NCBI GenBank assembly: GCA_947628725.1
Contig: CANRAQ010000033.1
Coordinates: 1 to 11,407 of the forward strand
Direction: 5' to 3'
Source: an uncultured Bacilli bacterium
GTDB taxonomy: Bacteria; Bacillota_I; Bacilli_A; RF39; UBA660
DNA: 11,407 bases
Positions 1 through 7,068 of the stretch are shown here, one piece after another (the first letter of the stretch is position 1; each line of letters starts with the position of its first letter). The translations under genes and the position numbers were made by a program. The notes under the pieces are model-generated. The model was not told where the DNA came from and did no database searches. It was given only the letters and a program-made list of their open reading frames with translations.

Positions 1-5
1 AAATT

Positions 6-52
6 AAAACATCACAAAGCCTTATAAATACTGGGCAAAATGATGTTTTTTT
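6..52 (+). terminator. Hairpin with T-tract, probable intrinsic terminator
   Basis: Positions 6-14 (AAAACATCA) pair perfectly with 41-49 (TGATGTTTT), and an inner GCC/GGC pairing (19-21 with 34-36) extends the fold. A run of T ends it at 52. This looks like a terminator for something upstream of the window, or a hairpin near the end of a mobile element that blocks read-through. Nothing in the first 76 bases reads as a convincing protein. Confidence 0.55.
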
Positions 53-76
53 ATTATTTCAACTGTCAAACTCGGG
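53..76. other. Possible end of an insertion sequence
   Basis: The stretch ends in TCAACTGTCAAACTCGGG at 59-76, exactly where the 37-bp direct repeat begins at 77. On the minus strand it starts CCCGAGTTTGACAG, which contains a TTGACA-like -35 and resembles the terminal sequences of some DDE-transposase elements. This is pattern recognition only: the other end of the element and any transposase lie outside the window, so no family can be assigned. Confidence 0.2.
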
Positions 77-113
77 ATGAAACAATATAGAGAGAAATCT
101 CTTTTTTTATCTA
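77..113 (+). repeat. 37-bp direct repeat, copy 1
   Basis: This copy is identical over 37 bases to 206-242. It contains the last codons and stop of the bL27 reading frame (GAA ACA ATA TAG) followed by a small hairpin and T-tract. It is not preceded by bL27 coding sequence; instead it directly follows the element-like end at 76. It is therefore a displaced duplicate of a gene end plus terminator. Confidence 0.85.
89..108 (+). terminator. Terminator-like hairpin inside repeat copy 1
   Basis: AGAGA (89-93), a GAAA loop (94-97), TCTCT (98-102), then a T run to 108. The stem is only five base pairs, but a GAAA tetraloop plus a T-tract is a plausible weak intrinsic terminator. It is identical to the hairpin at 218-237. 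Confidence 0.5.
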
Positions 114-114
114 A

Positions 115-219
115 GGAATAGGTTCTGATGATACTGTTTATGCTAAAATAAGTGGATATGTAAAATATGAACGCTTAGGAAAAGATAAAAAACAAGTCAG
201 TGTTTATGAAACAATATAG
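115..219 (+). pseudogene. rpmA: 3' fragment of rpmA (ribosomal protein bL27)
   Basis: The frame encodes 34 residues and a TAG stop. It begins GIGSDDTVYAKISGYVKYER and ends with KDKKQVSVYETI. This matches the C-terminal third of bL27, where family members read GxGGDDTLFAK followed by VKFERFGRDRKKVSVY. There is no start codon or upstream two thirds: the frame is preceded by a TAA at 112-114, exactly where repeat copy 1 ends. It is therefore a decapitated fragment; an intact rpmA is presumably elsewhere, since bL27 is normally a single-copy housekeeping protein of the 50S subunit. The clean junction suggests integration or rearrangement at the rpmA 3' end. Confidence 0.85.
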
Positions 220-242
220 AGAGAAATCTCTTTTTTTATCTA
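206..242 (+). repeat. 37-bp direct repeat, copy 2
   Basis: Second copy, offset 129 bases from copy 1, with 92 bases between the copies. Here the repeat is in its natural place, spanning the last codons of the bL27 fragment, its stop at 217-219 and the following terminator-like hairpin. Confidence 0.85.
218..237 (+). terminator. Terminator following the rpmA fragment
   Basis: AGAGA (218-222), GAAA loop, TCTCT (227-231), then a T run to 237. It begins within the TAG stop of the bL27 fragment and would have ended the ribosomal-protein transcript. The stem is short, so it may be weak. Confidence 0.5.
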
Positions 243-250
243 TCATATTG

Positions 251-259
251 TGATATAAT
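251..259 (+). promoter_or_regulatory. Extended -10 promoter for the 281 gene
   Basis: TGATATAAT carries the TGn extension and a perfect TATAAT (254-259). No good -35 is visible: the expected place, 231-236, is inside the T-tract of the terminator. The extended -10 may compensate. The start codon follows 21 bases downstream, after an AGGGGGA ribosome binding site at 270-276. Confidence 0.55.
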
Positions 260-280
260 AACAATTGTTAGGGGGATTTT

Positions 281-538
281 ATGAGTAAAGATGATTTAAA
301 ACAACAATTAAAAAGCAAAAAATTAGAAGATATAAAGATAAAGAAAGATTATTTAGATGGAATAAGAAATAATATTTTAAAGTCAGGATTAAATAAACCA
401 ATATATAAAAATCCTTTATGTGATAATAGAATCACATGGGCTAAAAGAAAAATTATAAAAAAACCAAATAATTTTGAAGACGTTGAAATTATACAAAGTG
501 AATTATTAGGAAAAAGATCTAAAGTTAAAAAAATTTAA
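281..538 (+). CDS. Small basic hypothetical protein (85 aa)
   Basis: I do not recognise this protein. It has 85 residues, is very rich in lysine, and has no signal peptide or membrane segment, so it is probably cytoplasmic. The first 35 residues are a charged predicted helix (KDDLKQQLKSKKLEDIKIKK). The middle holds NPLCDNRITWAKRK and the end is a lysine-rich tail. The ATG is supported by AGGGGGA five to ten bases upstream and an extended -10 promoter. It lies 42 bases upstream of the next unknown gene and 0.6 kb upstream of essC, so it may be a small accessory protein of the secretion locus, or a remnant of the rearranged rpmA border. Nothing in the sequence decides between these. Confidence 0.65.
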   Translation: MSKDDLKQQLKSKKLEDIKIKKDYLDGIRNNILKSGLNKPIYKNPLCDNRITWAKRKIIKKPNNFEDVEIIQSELLGKRSKVKKI

Positions 539-548
539 TTATTTTTTT
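527..548 (+). terminator. Weak all-AT hairpin with T run
   Basis: AAAAAAAT (527-534) can pair with ATTTTTTT (541-548) across a six-base loop and overlaps the stop codon of the 281 gene. The stem is purely A:T, so termination would be inefficient at best, and read-through to the 581 gene is likely. Confidence 0.25.
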
Positions 549-580
549 CCTTTTACATAAAATTAGAAGTAGGTGGTTTT

Positions 581-1081
581 ATGAATTATGAATTTGATTT
601 ATTAAGTGAAGAAGAAAAGAAATTGATTATAGATGGAGTACCTAAAAATGTAAATCCATTAAAAGAAGCACCAATACCAAAAATGGCAATATATGCATTT
701 TCTATTGGTAAGGAAAGTAAATACTTTGATATTGAAGATGACTTAGTAGAATATGTAGTAAAAAATAATATAGATTATGATAAAATTTATATGGTTGAAT
801 ACCTAGGCGATGTTGCCGGGCGTAATGATGTAATTAAAATTAATTCTAAAAATAGTGAAACAATTTGTTCACCAATAGATGAAGATGGATATGCAATTTA
901 TAATGCAAAAAGAAGTATTTATAAAGGAAGATTTATTTGGGAATATAAGGATGGTTCATTAAAGGAAATCTATGATGCTTTTAGAGATAGAGGAATAGTA
1001 TTCAAAAATGATATATATAAAAGATGGGAACATAGAAATAGACAACTTATGAAGATGTTTAAAAATGATAGAAATAGTTAA
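581..1081 (+). CDS. Hypothetical protein upstream of essC (166 aa)
   Basis: I do not recognise this family. The 166-residue product has no signal sequence and no hydrophobic segment, so it should be soluble and cytoplasmic. It begins with an acidic helix (FDLLSEEEKKLIIDGV), followed by alternating strand-like and acidic stretches, including KMAIYAFSIGKESKYF (about 34-49) and IYMVEYLGDVAGRND (about 69-83). The C-terminus is basic and helical (KRWEHRNRQLMKMFKNDRNS). The ATG has an AGGTGG site at 571-576. A separate promoter at 1100-1128 divides it from essC, so it is a neighbour rather than a strict operon partner. By position it could be a locus-specific cytoplasmic accessory factor; this is inference from location only. 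Confidence 0.75.
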   Translation: MNYEFDLLSEEEKKLIIDGVPKNVNPLKEAPIPKMAIYAFSIGKESKYFDIEDDLVEYVVKNNIDYDKIYMVEYLGDVAGRNDVIKINSKNSETICSPIDEDGYAIYNAKRSIYKGRFIWEYKDGSLKEIYDAFRDRGIVFKNDIYKRWEHRNRQLMKMFKNDRNS

Positions 1082-1099
1082 ATAGATAAGAAAAGTATA

Positions 1100-1128
1100 T
1101 TGTAAAAAATATATTTTTTTTGTATAAT
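1100..1128 (+). promoter_or_regulatory. Sigma-A-type promoter for essC
   Basis: TTGTAA (1100-1105), 17-base spacer, perfect TATAAT (1123-1128). The spacer contains the self-complementary AT block 1104-1119. Transcription would begin about 1135 and give a short leader to the essC ribosome binding site (AGGGGC, 1150-1155). Confidence 0.7.
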
Positions 1129-1160
1129 AATATATAGAAAAAATAAAGTAGGGGCATTTT

Positions 1161-4100
1161 ATGAAGATATTTATATTGGATAAATCTAAAATTACTAAAT
1201 TTAATCTTCCTGAAAAAATAGAAGATTCTTTTTTGATACCATATATAAGTTATGAAACAGGTAAGGAAAATTTAGTTACAGTAGAAGCAAAAGGTGAAAA
1301 TTGGCAATTAAAGAGTAATGGAAATGCAAATGTATTTAATTCTAGAAATGTAATTGATAGTATACAACTTGAAAATTACAGTAGTTATTCTTTAAAAATA
1401 TCAGGTCAAAGTGAAAATGTCACATTAATTGCGCTACCAAGTAAAGATGAAGAAACATATAAATTAAATGTCCAAAATTTAAGTAGCATATCTATAGGCT
1501 CTTCTGGCAATTGTAATATATGCTACAAAAATGATTTAACGGCTGAAATACATGCTGAAATAAAATTTGTAAATAATGATTGGTATATAGCAGGTAGTTC
1601 AAATGACTCATATAGAACATATATAAATGGTGAAAGAGTACTTACTGCAAAACTTAATATTGGTGATATTATATTCATAAATGGATTAAAAATCATATGG
1701 ATGAAAAATTTTATAAAGATAAATAATCCAAAACGTAGAGTTTCTGTAAAAGGTTTAACAGCATTTAGTGAAGATATTTCAAATGAAAATACAAAATATA
1801 CACAAGTAAGTGATGAAGACACTAATGTTGAACTATATAAAGAAGATGAATATTTTTATCATACGCCAAGGTTAGTGCCAACTATAGATCCAGTGGAAAT
1901 AATTATAGATGATCCGCCTCTTGGACCAAAGGAAGAGGAACTTCCATTTATATTGACATTAGGTTCAAGTCTTACTATGGGTGCTTCATCGATAATGATG
2001 ATATTTTCTCTTTATAGTTCTATATCTTCTGGAAGAAACCTAATAATGATAATTCCTCAGGCTATAATGACTGTATGTATGATTATAGGAAGTTTATTGA
2101 TGCCTAGAATTTTATCGGCATATCAAAAGAAAAGAAAGAAAAAAAGAGAAAAAGAAATATTAACAAAATATGATGCTTATTTAAATAATATAAATAAGAA
2201 AATTGAAAATTCCTTGACTCAACAATTACAAATTTTAAGGGAAAATAATCATACTGTAACTGAATGTATCAATATTATAAAAAATAGGAATAAAAATCTT
2301 TGGTTAAGAGAAATAATTGATGAGGATTTTTTAAGAGTAAGATTAGGTATAGGAAATATAAGATCATATATAAGTGTAAATGCAGAAGAAGAACATTTTA
2401 CAGTAGATGAAAGTACTTTAAAGGATAGAGTTAATGAATTAGGTAAAAAATCTCAAGTTTTAAATTCTGCACCTATAACATTAGATCTAACAGAAAAAAT
2501 ATTATTATCTTTTGTATTTAATTGTTCTTATAAAAATGATTATATTAATAGTATAATTACTCAACTTTTGGCACTTCATAGCCCATTAGAATTAAAAATA
2601 GTTTTATTTACTACTGAAAAAAATAAAAAAATATGGGAATATGTAAAATATTTGCCACATTGTTGGAGTGATGATAAGAGTCAAAGATTTTTTGCAACTT
2701 CTACAGACGAGTATAAAGATATATCAAGTTACCTAGAGGATGAATTAAGAAATAGAGCCGAAAATTTTGATTCTAATGATAGAGATAAATCAACTCAAAT
2801 TTTTAGAGCATGTTATCCATATTACTTAATAATAATAGATGACTATCAGTCAGTAAAAAATATAGGCATAATAGAACAAATTCAAAAATACAATGGAAAT
2901 TTAGGATTTTCTATAATTTGCTGTTCTGATAGTATGAAAAATTTACCTAATAGATGTGATAAATTTATTGAAATAGGTGAAAAAGAAAGTTGCATATTTT
3001 CAAAAGAATTAAGTAGCCAATCACAAATTATATTCACTGCTGAATATGAAAAAAATTTAGATATGCAACCTATTAGTGTGAAATTAGCAAATGTACCTTT
3101 TGTTGGTAAAGAAGGCGCAACTGCTCTTCCAACAAGTTTATCATTTTTAGAGATGTTTGGTGTTGGAAAAATAGAACAACTTAATATATTAAATAGGTGG
3201 AAAACAAATAATCCAGTTCTTAGTTTATCGACTCCTATTGGAGTACATTCCAATTTAGAAACATTTAAACTAGATCTACATGAAAAATTTCATGGACCAC
3301 ATGGACTTATTGCTGGTTCAACTGGTAGTGGTAAATCCGAATTTATAATAACATATATACTTTCAATGTGTGTAAATTATCATCCATATGAAGTTCAGTT
3401 TGTTTTAATTGACTATAAAGGTGGAGGATTGGCAGGTGCATTTGAAAATAAAGAAACAGGAATAAAAATACCTCACTTAGTCGGTACTATAACAAACCTA
3501 GATACTGCAGAAATGAATAGAACTTTAGTATCTATTTCAAGTGAACTTAAAAGACGTCAAAAGAAATTCAATGAGGTAAAAGATAAACTTAATGAAAGTA
3601 CTATCGATATATATAAATATCAAAAATTTTATAGAGAAGGTTTAATAGATGAACCTATGGCACACTTATTTATAATAAGTGATGAGTTTGCGGAATTAAA
3701 AAGTCAACAGCCAGAATTCTTGAATGAACTTGTTTCTACAGCTCGTATAGGTCGTTCTTTAGGTGTTCATTTAATATTGGCAACGCAAAAACCAAGTGGA
3801 GTAGTAAACGACCAAATATGGTCAAACTCTAAATTTAAAGTATGTTTAAAAGTTCAGGATAGATCTGACTCAAATGAAATGTTAAAAAGGCCAGATGCTG
3901 CTTCAATAAAAGAAACTGGTAGATTTTATTTACAGGTTGGTTATGATGATTATTTTGATATTGGACAATCTGGATATGGTGGGGTTAAATATGTCCCAAC
4001 AGATAAAATTTTAAAAAGATATGATGATTCTATAAATTTTGTAAGTAATACAGGAAATATAATAAAATCAATAAATGACCTTGCAAAAAAGGATGAAACA

Positions 4101-5747
4101 AATGATTTAGGTGAGCAATTAACAAATGTAGTTAAATATATTTATAATTTATCTATAAAAGAAAATTTAGTTACAAAAAATTTGTGGTTTGATAGGATAC
4201 CAGATCAAATATATTTAGATGATATAAAGAAAAAGTATAATTATAAACCATATCCTTATTATATTAATCCAACAATAGGTGAATATGATAATCCAGCAGA
4301 GCAATTACAAGGAATACTTAATTTGAGTATAAGTGATGGAAATACCCTTATATATGGTAACACTGGAAGTGGTAAGGAAAATTTACTTACGACAATTATA
4401 TGGTCTTCTTGCGTAGAACATACACCAGATGAAGTAAATTTATATATAATTGACTGTGGCGCTGAAACCTTAAAAATGTTTTATAAATTTCCTCATGTTG
4501 GAGATATAGCAACCATAGATGATGAAGAGAAAATATATAATATTTTAAATTTCGCTAATGAAGAAATTGAAAGAAGAAAAGATGCATATGTAGATTATGC
4601 TGGTAGTTATAAGAACTATATAGAAAATAGTAATTCTAAAGATCCATTAATGGTATTCATAATAAATAATTATGAAATATTTAGTGAGACATATTCTAAA
4701 CTTTCTGAACTTATTACAACATTATATAGAGATGGTTCTAAATACGGAGTAATGTTTATTATAACATGTACAACTACTACAAGTATAAGATCTAGAGTAT
4801 CACAATATTTTAATAATAAAATTGCATTACAACTTTCTCAGGTAGGAGATTATAGAGATTTACTAGGAGCACCTAGGGGACTCATACCATATAAAAATTT
4901 TGGTAGAGGTTTAATAGCAAAAAATGGCACTGCATATGAATTCCAAACTGCAATAATTACTGATTTAAAACAACTTAATAATGTAATAAAAAGTGCAGCA
5001 GAACAATTGAATAATGGATATATATCTAGGGCTAAAAAAATAAAGACAGTTCCAAAAATTGTAACTATTGATGATGTTAAAAATGACAACATTAAATTAT
5101 CAGAGGTACCTATAGGTTATAGTATTAAAACTAAAGAAATATATAAATATAATTTTACTAATACAAAATTTAATATAATAACAGGAAATAATGTTCCTAA
5201 AAGCTTTATGTTTATAATTGCTTTAATAAAATTAATTTCAAAAATTCCAAACATAAATTTTAAAATTGTTGATATGGTTTCATCATTAAATGAAAATTTT
5301 GAAAATACTACTATAATAAAATCTGATTTTGAAAAACAATTTGCTTTAATTAATAATGAAATAGCAAATGAAAATAGTAGTAATAAAATAAATTTATATA
5401 TGATTATAGGTGCATCAGAAATTTCAAATTTAAGTCCAAATATTAAACAAATAGTAAATAATTTATTTATGGCTTCTAATTTATTTAAAAAAAGTTATTT
5501 TATATTAGTAGAATCTTATAATGAATTAAAGAATCTTCAATTAGAAAATTGGTATCAATCTCAAGTTGATAATTCAACTGGTATTTGGATTGGTGAAGAT
5601 ATTGGAACACAAATGGCAATATATACAAATGATTTATCATTAGAAGATAAGAGACAAGATTATGAATTTATGTGTGTTTCAGTTGAAAAAGGTGACTGTA
5701 CATTTATTAAATATGTTTGTAATACAGGTGATGAAAATGAAAAATAA
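1161..5747 (+). CDS. essC: EssC, FtsK/SpoIIIE-type ATPase motor of T7SSb
   Basis: EssC is the membrane ATPase that energises type VII export and recognises WXG100 substrates; at 1528 residues it is of normal family size. An N-terminal domain (about 1-95) is followed by an FHA domain (about 105-190) with G113, the TAEIHAEI segment and N156 of YINGER in the expected order. Two membrane segments follow (about 263-287 and 294-314), then a basic cytoplasmic stretch and a D0-like domain with IIIDDYQ (D560/D561). ATPase domain 1 is intact: Walker A GSTGSGKS (719-726) and Walker B IISDE (D841, E842). Domain 2 is degenerate: GNTGSGKE (1066-1073) lacks the final S/T, and the Walker B position reads IINNYE (N1169, N1170). 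Domain 3 (about 1300-1528) retains only GNNVPKS (1342-1348). It has its own promoter and its end overlaps esaB. The two-TM plus FHA layout marks a Bacillota T7SSb rather than an actinobacterial ESX system. Confidence 0.97.
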   Translation: MKIFILDKSKITKFNLPEKIEDSFLIPYISYETGKENLVTVEAKGENWQLKSNGNANVFNSRNVIDSIQLENYSSYSLKISGQSENVTLIALPSKDEETYKLNVQNLSSISIGSSGNCNICYKNDLTAEIHAEIKFVNNDWYIAGSSNDSYRTYINGERVLTAKLNIGDIIFINGLKIIWMKNFIKINNPKRRVSVKGLTAFSEDISNENTKYTQVSDEDTNVELYKEDEYFYHTPRLVPTIDPVEIIIDDPPLGPKEEELPFILTLGSSLTMGASSIMMIFSLYSSISSGRNLIMIIPQAIMTVCMIIGSLLMPRILSAYQKKRKKKREKEILTKYDAYLNNINKKIENSLTQQLQILRENNHTVTECINIIKNRNKNLWLREIIDEDFLRVRLGIGNIRSYISVNAEEEHFTVDESTLKDRVNELGKKSQVLNSAPITLDLTEKILLSFVFNCSYKNDYINSIITQLLALHSPLELKIVLFTTEKNKKIWEYVKYLPHCWSDDKSQRFFATSTDEYKDISSYLEDELRNRAENFDSNDRDKSTQIFRACYPYYLIIIDDYQSVKNIGIIEQIQKYNGNLGFSIICCSDSMKNLPNRCDKFIEIGEKESCIFSKELSSQSQIIFTAEYEKNLDMQPISVKLANVPFVGKEGATALPTSLSFLEMFGVGKIEQLNILNRWKTNNPVLSLSTPIGVHSNLETFKLDLHEKFHGPHGLIAGSTGSGKSEFIITYILSMCVNYHPYEVQFVLIDYKGGGLAGAFENKETGIKIPHLVGTITNLDTAEMNRTLVSISSELKRRQKKFNEVKDKLNESTIDIYKYQKFYREGLIDEPMAHLFIISDEFAELKSQQPEFLNELVSTARIGRSLGVHLILATQKPSGVVNDQIWSNSKFKVCLKVQDRSDSNEMLKRPDAASIKETGRFYLQVGYDDYFDIGQSGYGGVKYVPTDKILKRYDDSINFVSNTGNIIKSINDLAKKDETNDLGEQLTNVVKYIYNLSIKENLVTKNLWFDRIPDQIYLDDIKKKYNYKPYPYYINPTIGEYDNPAEQLQGILNLSISDGNTLIYGNTGSGKENLLTTIIWSSCVEHTPDEVNLYIIDCGAETLKMFYKFPHVGDIATIDDEEKIYNILNFANEEIERRKDAYVDYAGSYKNYIENSNSKDPLMVFIINNYEIFSETYSKLSELITTLYRDGSKYGVMFIITCTTTTSIRSRVSQYFNNKIALQLSQVGDYRDLLGAPRGLIPYKNFGRGLIAKNGTAYEFQTAIITDLKQLNNVIKSAAEQLNNGYISRAKKIKTVPKIVTIDDVKNDNIKLSEVPIGYSIKTKEIYKYNFTNTKFNIITGNNVPKSFMFIIALIKLISKIPNINFKIVDMVSSLNENFENTTIIKSDFEKQFALINNEIANENSSNKINLYMIIGASEISNLSPNIKQIVNNLFMASNLFKKSYFILVESYNELKNLQLENWYQSQVDNSTGIWIGEDIGTQMAIYTNDLSLEDKRQDYEFMCVSVEKGDCTFIKYVCNTGDENEK

Positions 5748-5991
5748 AGTGCTAATTGAACTTATAGTTCCTGATGTTGATGATAGTTATGATATATATA
5801 TTCCAGTAAACAAAAAAATAGGAAATATTATAAATCTATTAATTAAAGCGGTAAGTGAATTATCTGATGGAGTATATGTTGGTAATAATAAAACATTTCT
5901 TTATAATAAAGATACAGGAGAAAAATATCATGTTAATTCATTAGTTAGAGAAACCGACATAAGAAATGGTTCAGTTTTAATCTTAATATAA
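5737..5991 (+). CDS. esaB: EsaB/YukD-like ubiquitin-fold T7SS protein
   Basis: This is a small cytoplasmic protein of the YukD/EsaB family, which has a ubiquitin-like fold and is an accessory or regulatory part of T7SSb. The 84-residue product shows the family pattern: an N-terminal beta hairpin (KVLIELIVPDVDDSYDIYIP), a helix with KIGNIINLLIKAVSEL, then a strand with LYNKDTGEKYHV and a C-terminal hydrophobic strand (GSVLILI). I chose the ATG at 5737 because AGGTG (5726-5730) lies six bases before it. An ATG at 5731 directly abuts that site, and the still earlier ATG at 5662 is inside essC without a ribosome site. It overlaps the essC stop by 11 bases, so translation is probably coupled and the two proteins made in proportion. 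Confidence 0.88.
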   Translation: MKNKVLIELIVPDVDDSYDIYIPVNKKIGNIINLLIKAVSELSDGVYVGNNKTFLYNKDTGEKYHVNSLVRETDIRNGSVLILI

Positions 5992-6024
5992 AATGTAAAG
6001 TTTTATTCAAAAATGTAAAATTAA

Positions 6025-6053
6025 TTGACAATTAAATAAAAATGAAGTATAAT
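6025..6053 (+). promoter_or_regulatory. Perfect-consensus promoter for the WXG100 pair
   Basis: TTGACA (6025-6030), exactly 17 bases, TATAAT (6048-6053): both hexamers match the sigma-A consensus completely. It is the strongest-looking promoter in the window and is followed by an excellent ribosome site (AAGGTGGTGAT, 6073-6083). This implies the two secreted WXG100 proteins are made in much larger amounts than the motor. Confidence 0.85.
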
Positions 6054-6086
6054 CAATTTAGACTAGTAGAGTAAGGTGGTGATAAT

Positions 6087-6560
6087 ATGAATTATGGTCA
6101 GTACAAAAGTAGTCAGTATTCAGGAGCATCTGCAAAGCCAACACAAACTTATGGTCAATATAAAGTTAATCAGTATACAAATGCTGCAGCAGTTTCAAAT
6201 TCAAAACAAAGTTATGGTCAATATGAAAATAATTACGAGAATACAAAAGCAAATACACTTGGAATTAATGATTTAACAATAGGAACTAGTGCTGCTGGTG
6301 CTATGGAATATTTTCAAGATTTAAAGACTGTTGTTATAGATCAAGCATGTGAGATGTTAGATGATACGGCAAATCTTTTTAGAGTTTTTAGAGATTCATG
6401 GCAAGGACAAGCTGAAAAGAATTTTGAAAATAATTTTACAAACGCTACAGCTGCAGTAAAAGAATCATTAGAATATATAAAGGATAATATAGAAAGTTTA
6501 ATATCCGATTTAGTTGAACAATGGGCACAACAAGATAAACTTATGATAAATGAAGATTAA
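6087..6560 (+). CDS. WXG100-family protein with YGQY-repeat N-terminus
   Basis: WXG100 proteins are helical hairpins exported as dimers through T7SS. Residues about 70-157 of this 157-residue protein fit that fold: a first helix (EYFQDLKTVVIDQACEMLDD), the turn motif WQG at 105-107 in DSWQGQAEKNFENNF, then a second long helix to EQWAQQDK. Typical members are about 100 residues. Here an extra N-terminal region of about 60 residues, rich in Tyr, Gln, Asn and Ser, carries three related units: YGQYKSSQY (3-11), YGQYKVNQY (22-30) and YGQYENNY (43-50). I see no YxxxD/E export motif in the C-terminal part. The gene is first in a two-gene transcript with a perfect promoter; the downstream partner carries that motif, so the two probably form one exported heterodimer. 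It is likely the main secreted structural substrate, equivalent in position to EsxA. Confidence 0.88.
   Translation: MNYGQYKSSQYSGASAKPTQTYGQYKVNQYTNAAAVSNSKQSYGQYENNYENTKANTLGINDLTIGTSAAGAMEYFQDLKTVVIDQACEMLDDTANLFRVFRDSWQGQAEKNFENNFTNATAAVKESLEYIKDNIESLISDLVEQWAQQDKLMINED
6093..6236 (+). repeat. Three in-frame YGQY repeats
   Basis: The DNA unit begins TATGGTCARTAYAAA and recurs three times at intervals of about 57-63 bases, encoding YGQYK-x-x-QY twice and YGQYENNY once. Silent differences between units (CAG/CAA, TAC/TAT) show that the copies are not recent exact duplicates, so the peptide pattern appears to be maintained. Confidence 0.75.
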
Positions 6561-6587
6561 ATAATTAAATAGTAAAGGAGGGTATAT

Positions 6588-7067
6588 ATGGCATCATGGA
6601 GTACTGACAATGTAACTGCAAGTTTAAATGCTAGGGATATAATAAATACTGATCATCAATCAGCTAGTGATCTTTTCTCTTCAACTACAAAAAAGAGTAT
6701 AAGTGATGTATCGAGTTATTTTGCACAAACTAGTATTGTTGGAATTAATGTTAATAAAATACCTGAGATGAAAAGAGCAATTCAAGATTATGTATCTAAT
6801 ATTGAATCAAAATTAGATGAAGGTCTTACAAATTGTGATCCTAAAAAAGCATTTCAAGGACAACAGGCACAAGCATTAGTTACATATATAGAGGAAATAA
6901 AATCTGTTTGTGGTGCAATATGTCAAAAATTAAATGCATTTGCTGACGACTTAACTGAAGTACAAAAGAAATACGAAGAAAGAGATGCAAGTATCAATGC
7001 AGCTATCAATTCTGATGCTACTAACACTAGTAGTAAATTTCAGAATTATTCATCATCAGCTGATTAA
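6588..7067 (+). CDS. WXG100-like partner with FQG turn and YxxxD motif
   Basis: This 159-residue protein has the helix-turn-helix layout of the WXG100 superfamily. A helix (about 57-80, KIPEMKRAIQDYVSNIESKL) is followed by a turn with FQG (89-91) in DPKKAFQGQQAQALV instead of WxG, then a long second helix (about 93-140). That helix contains YEERD (129-133), matching the YxxxD/E general type VII export signal. An N-terminal extension of about 50 residues is rich in Ser, Thr and Asp. The start is certain: AAGGAGG (6575-6581) lies six bases before the ATG. It is co-transcribed 27 bases after the WQG protein and followed by a terminator. The complementary features (WQG without signal, FQG with signal) suggest obligate heterodimer partners. 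Confidence 0.82.
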   Translation: MASWSTDNVTASLNARDIINTDHQSASDLFSSTTKKSISDVSSYFAQTSIVGINVNKIPEMKRAIQDYVSNIESKLDEGLTNCDPKKAFQGQQAQALVTYIEEIKSVCGAICQKLNAFADDLTEVQKKYEERDASINAAINSDATNTSSKFQNYSSSAD

Positions 7068-7068
7068 T

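Noticed and set aside
77..242. Two direct repeats read as a minimal CRISPR array
   Set aside because: Only two copies, and the 92-base sequence between them is coding sequence of bL27; the repeat itself is a gene end plus terminator.
2882..3253. Minus-strand open frames within essC, such as 2882-3253, 1523-1822 and 4850-5092
   Set aside because: They are antisense to conserved essC coding sequence, have no ribosome sites or recognisable domains, and are expected by chance in this composition.
5662..5736. Longer EsaB start inside essC
   Set aside because: The extra N-terminal residues do not match the YukD/EsaB family and have no ribosome site; the ATG at 5737 has a well-spaced one.
6094..6276. 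60-codon frame overlapping the start of the WXG100 gene
   Set aside because: It is the out-of-frame reading of the YGQY repeat region; the repeat periodicity keeps it open.
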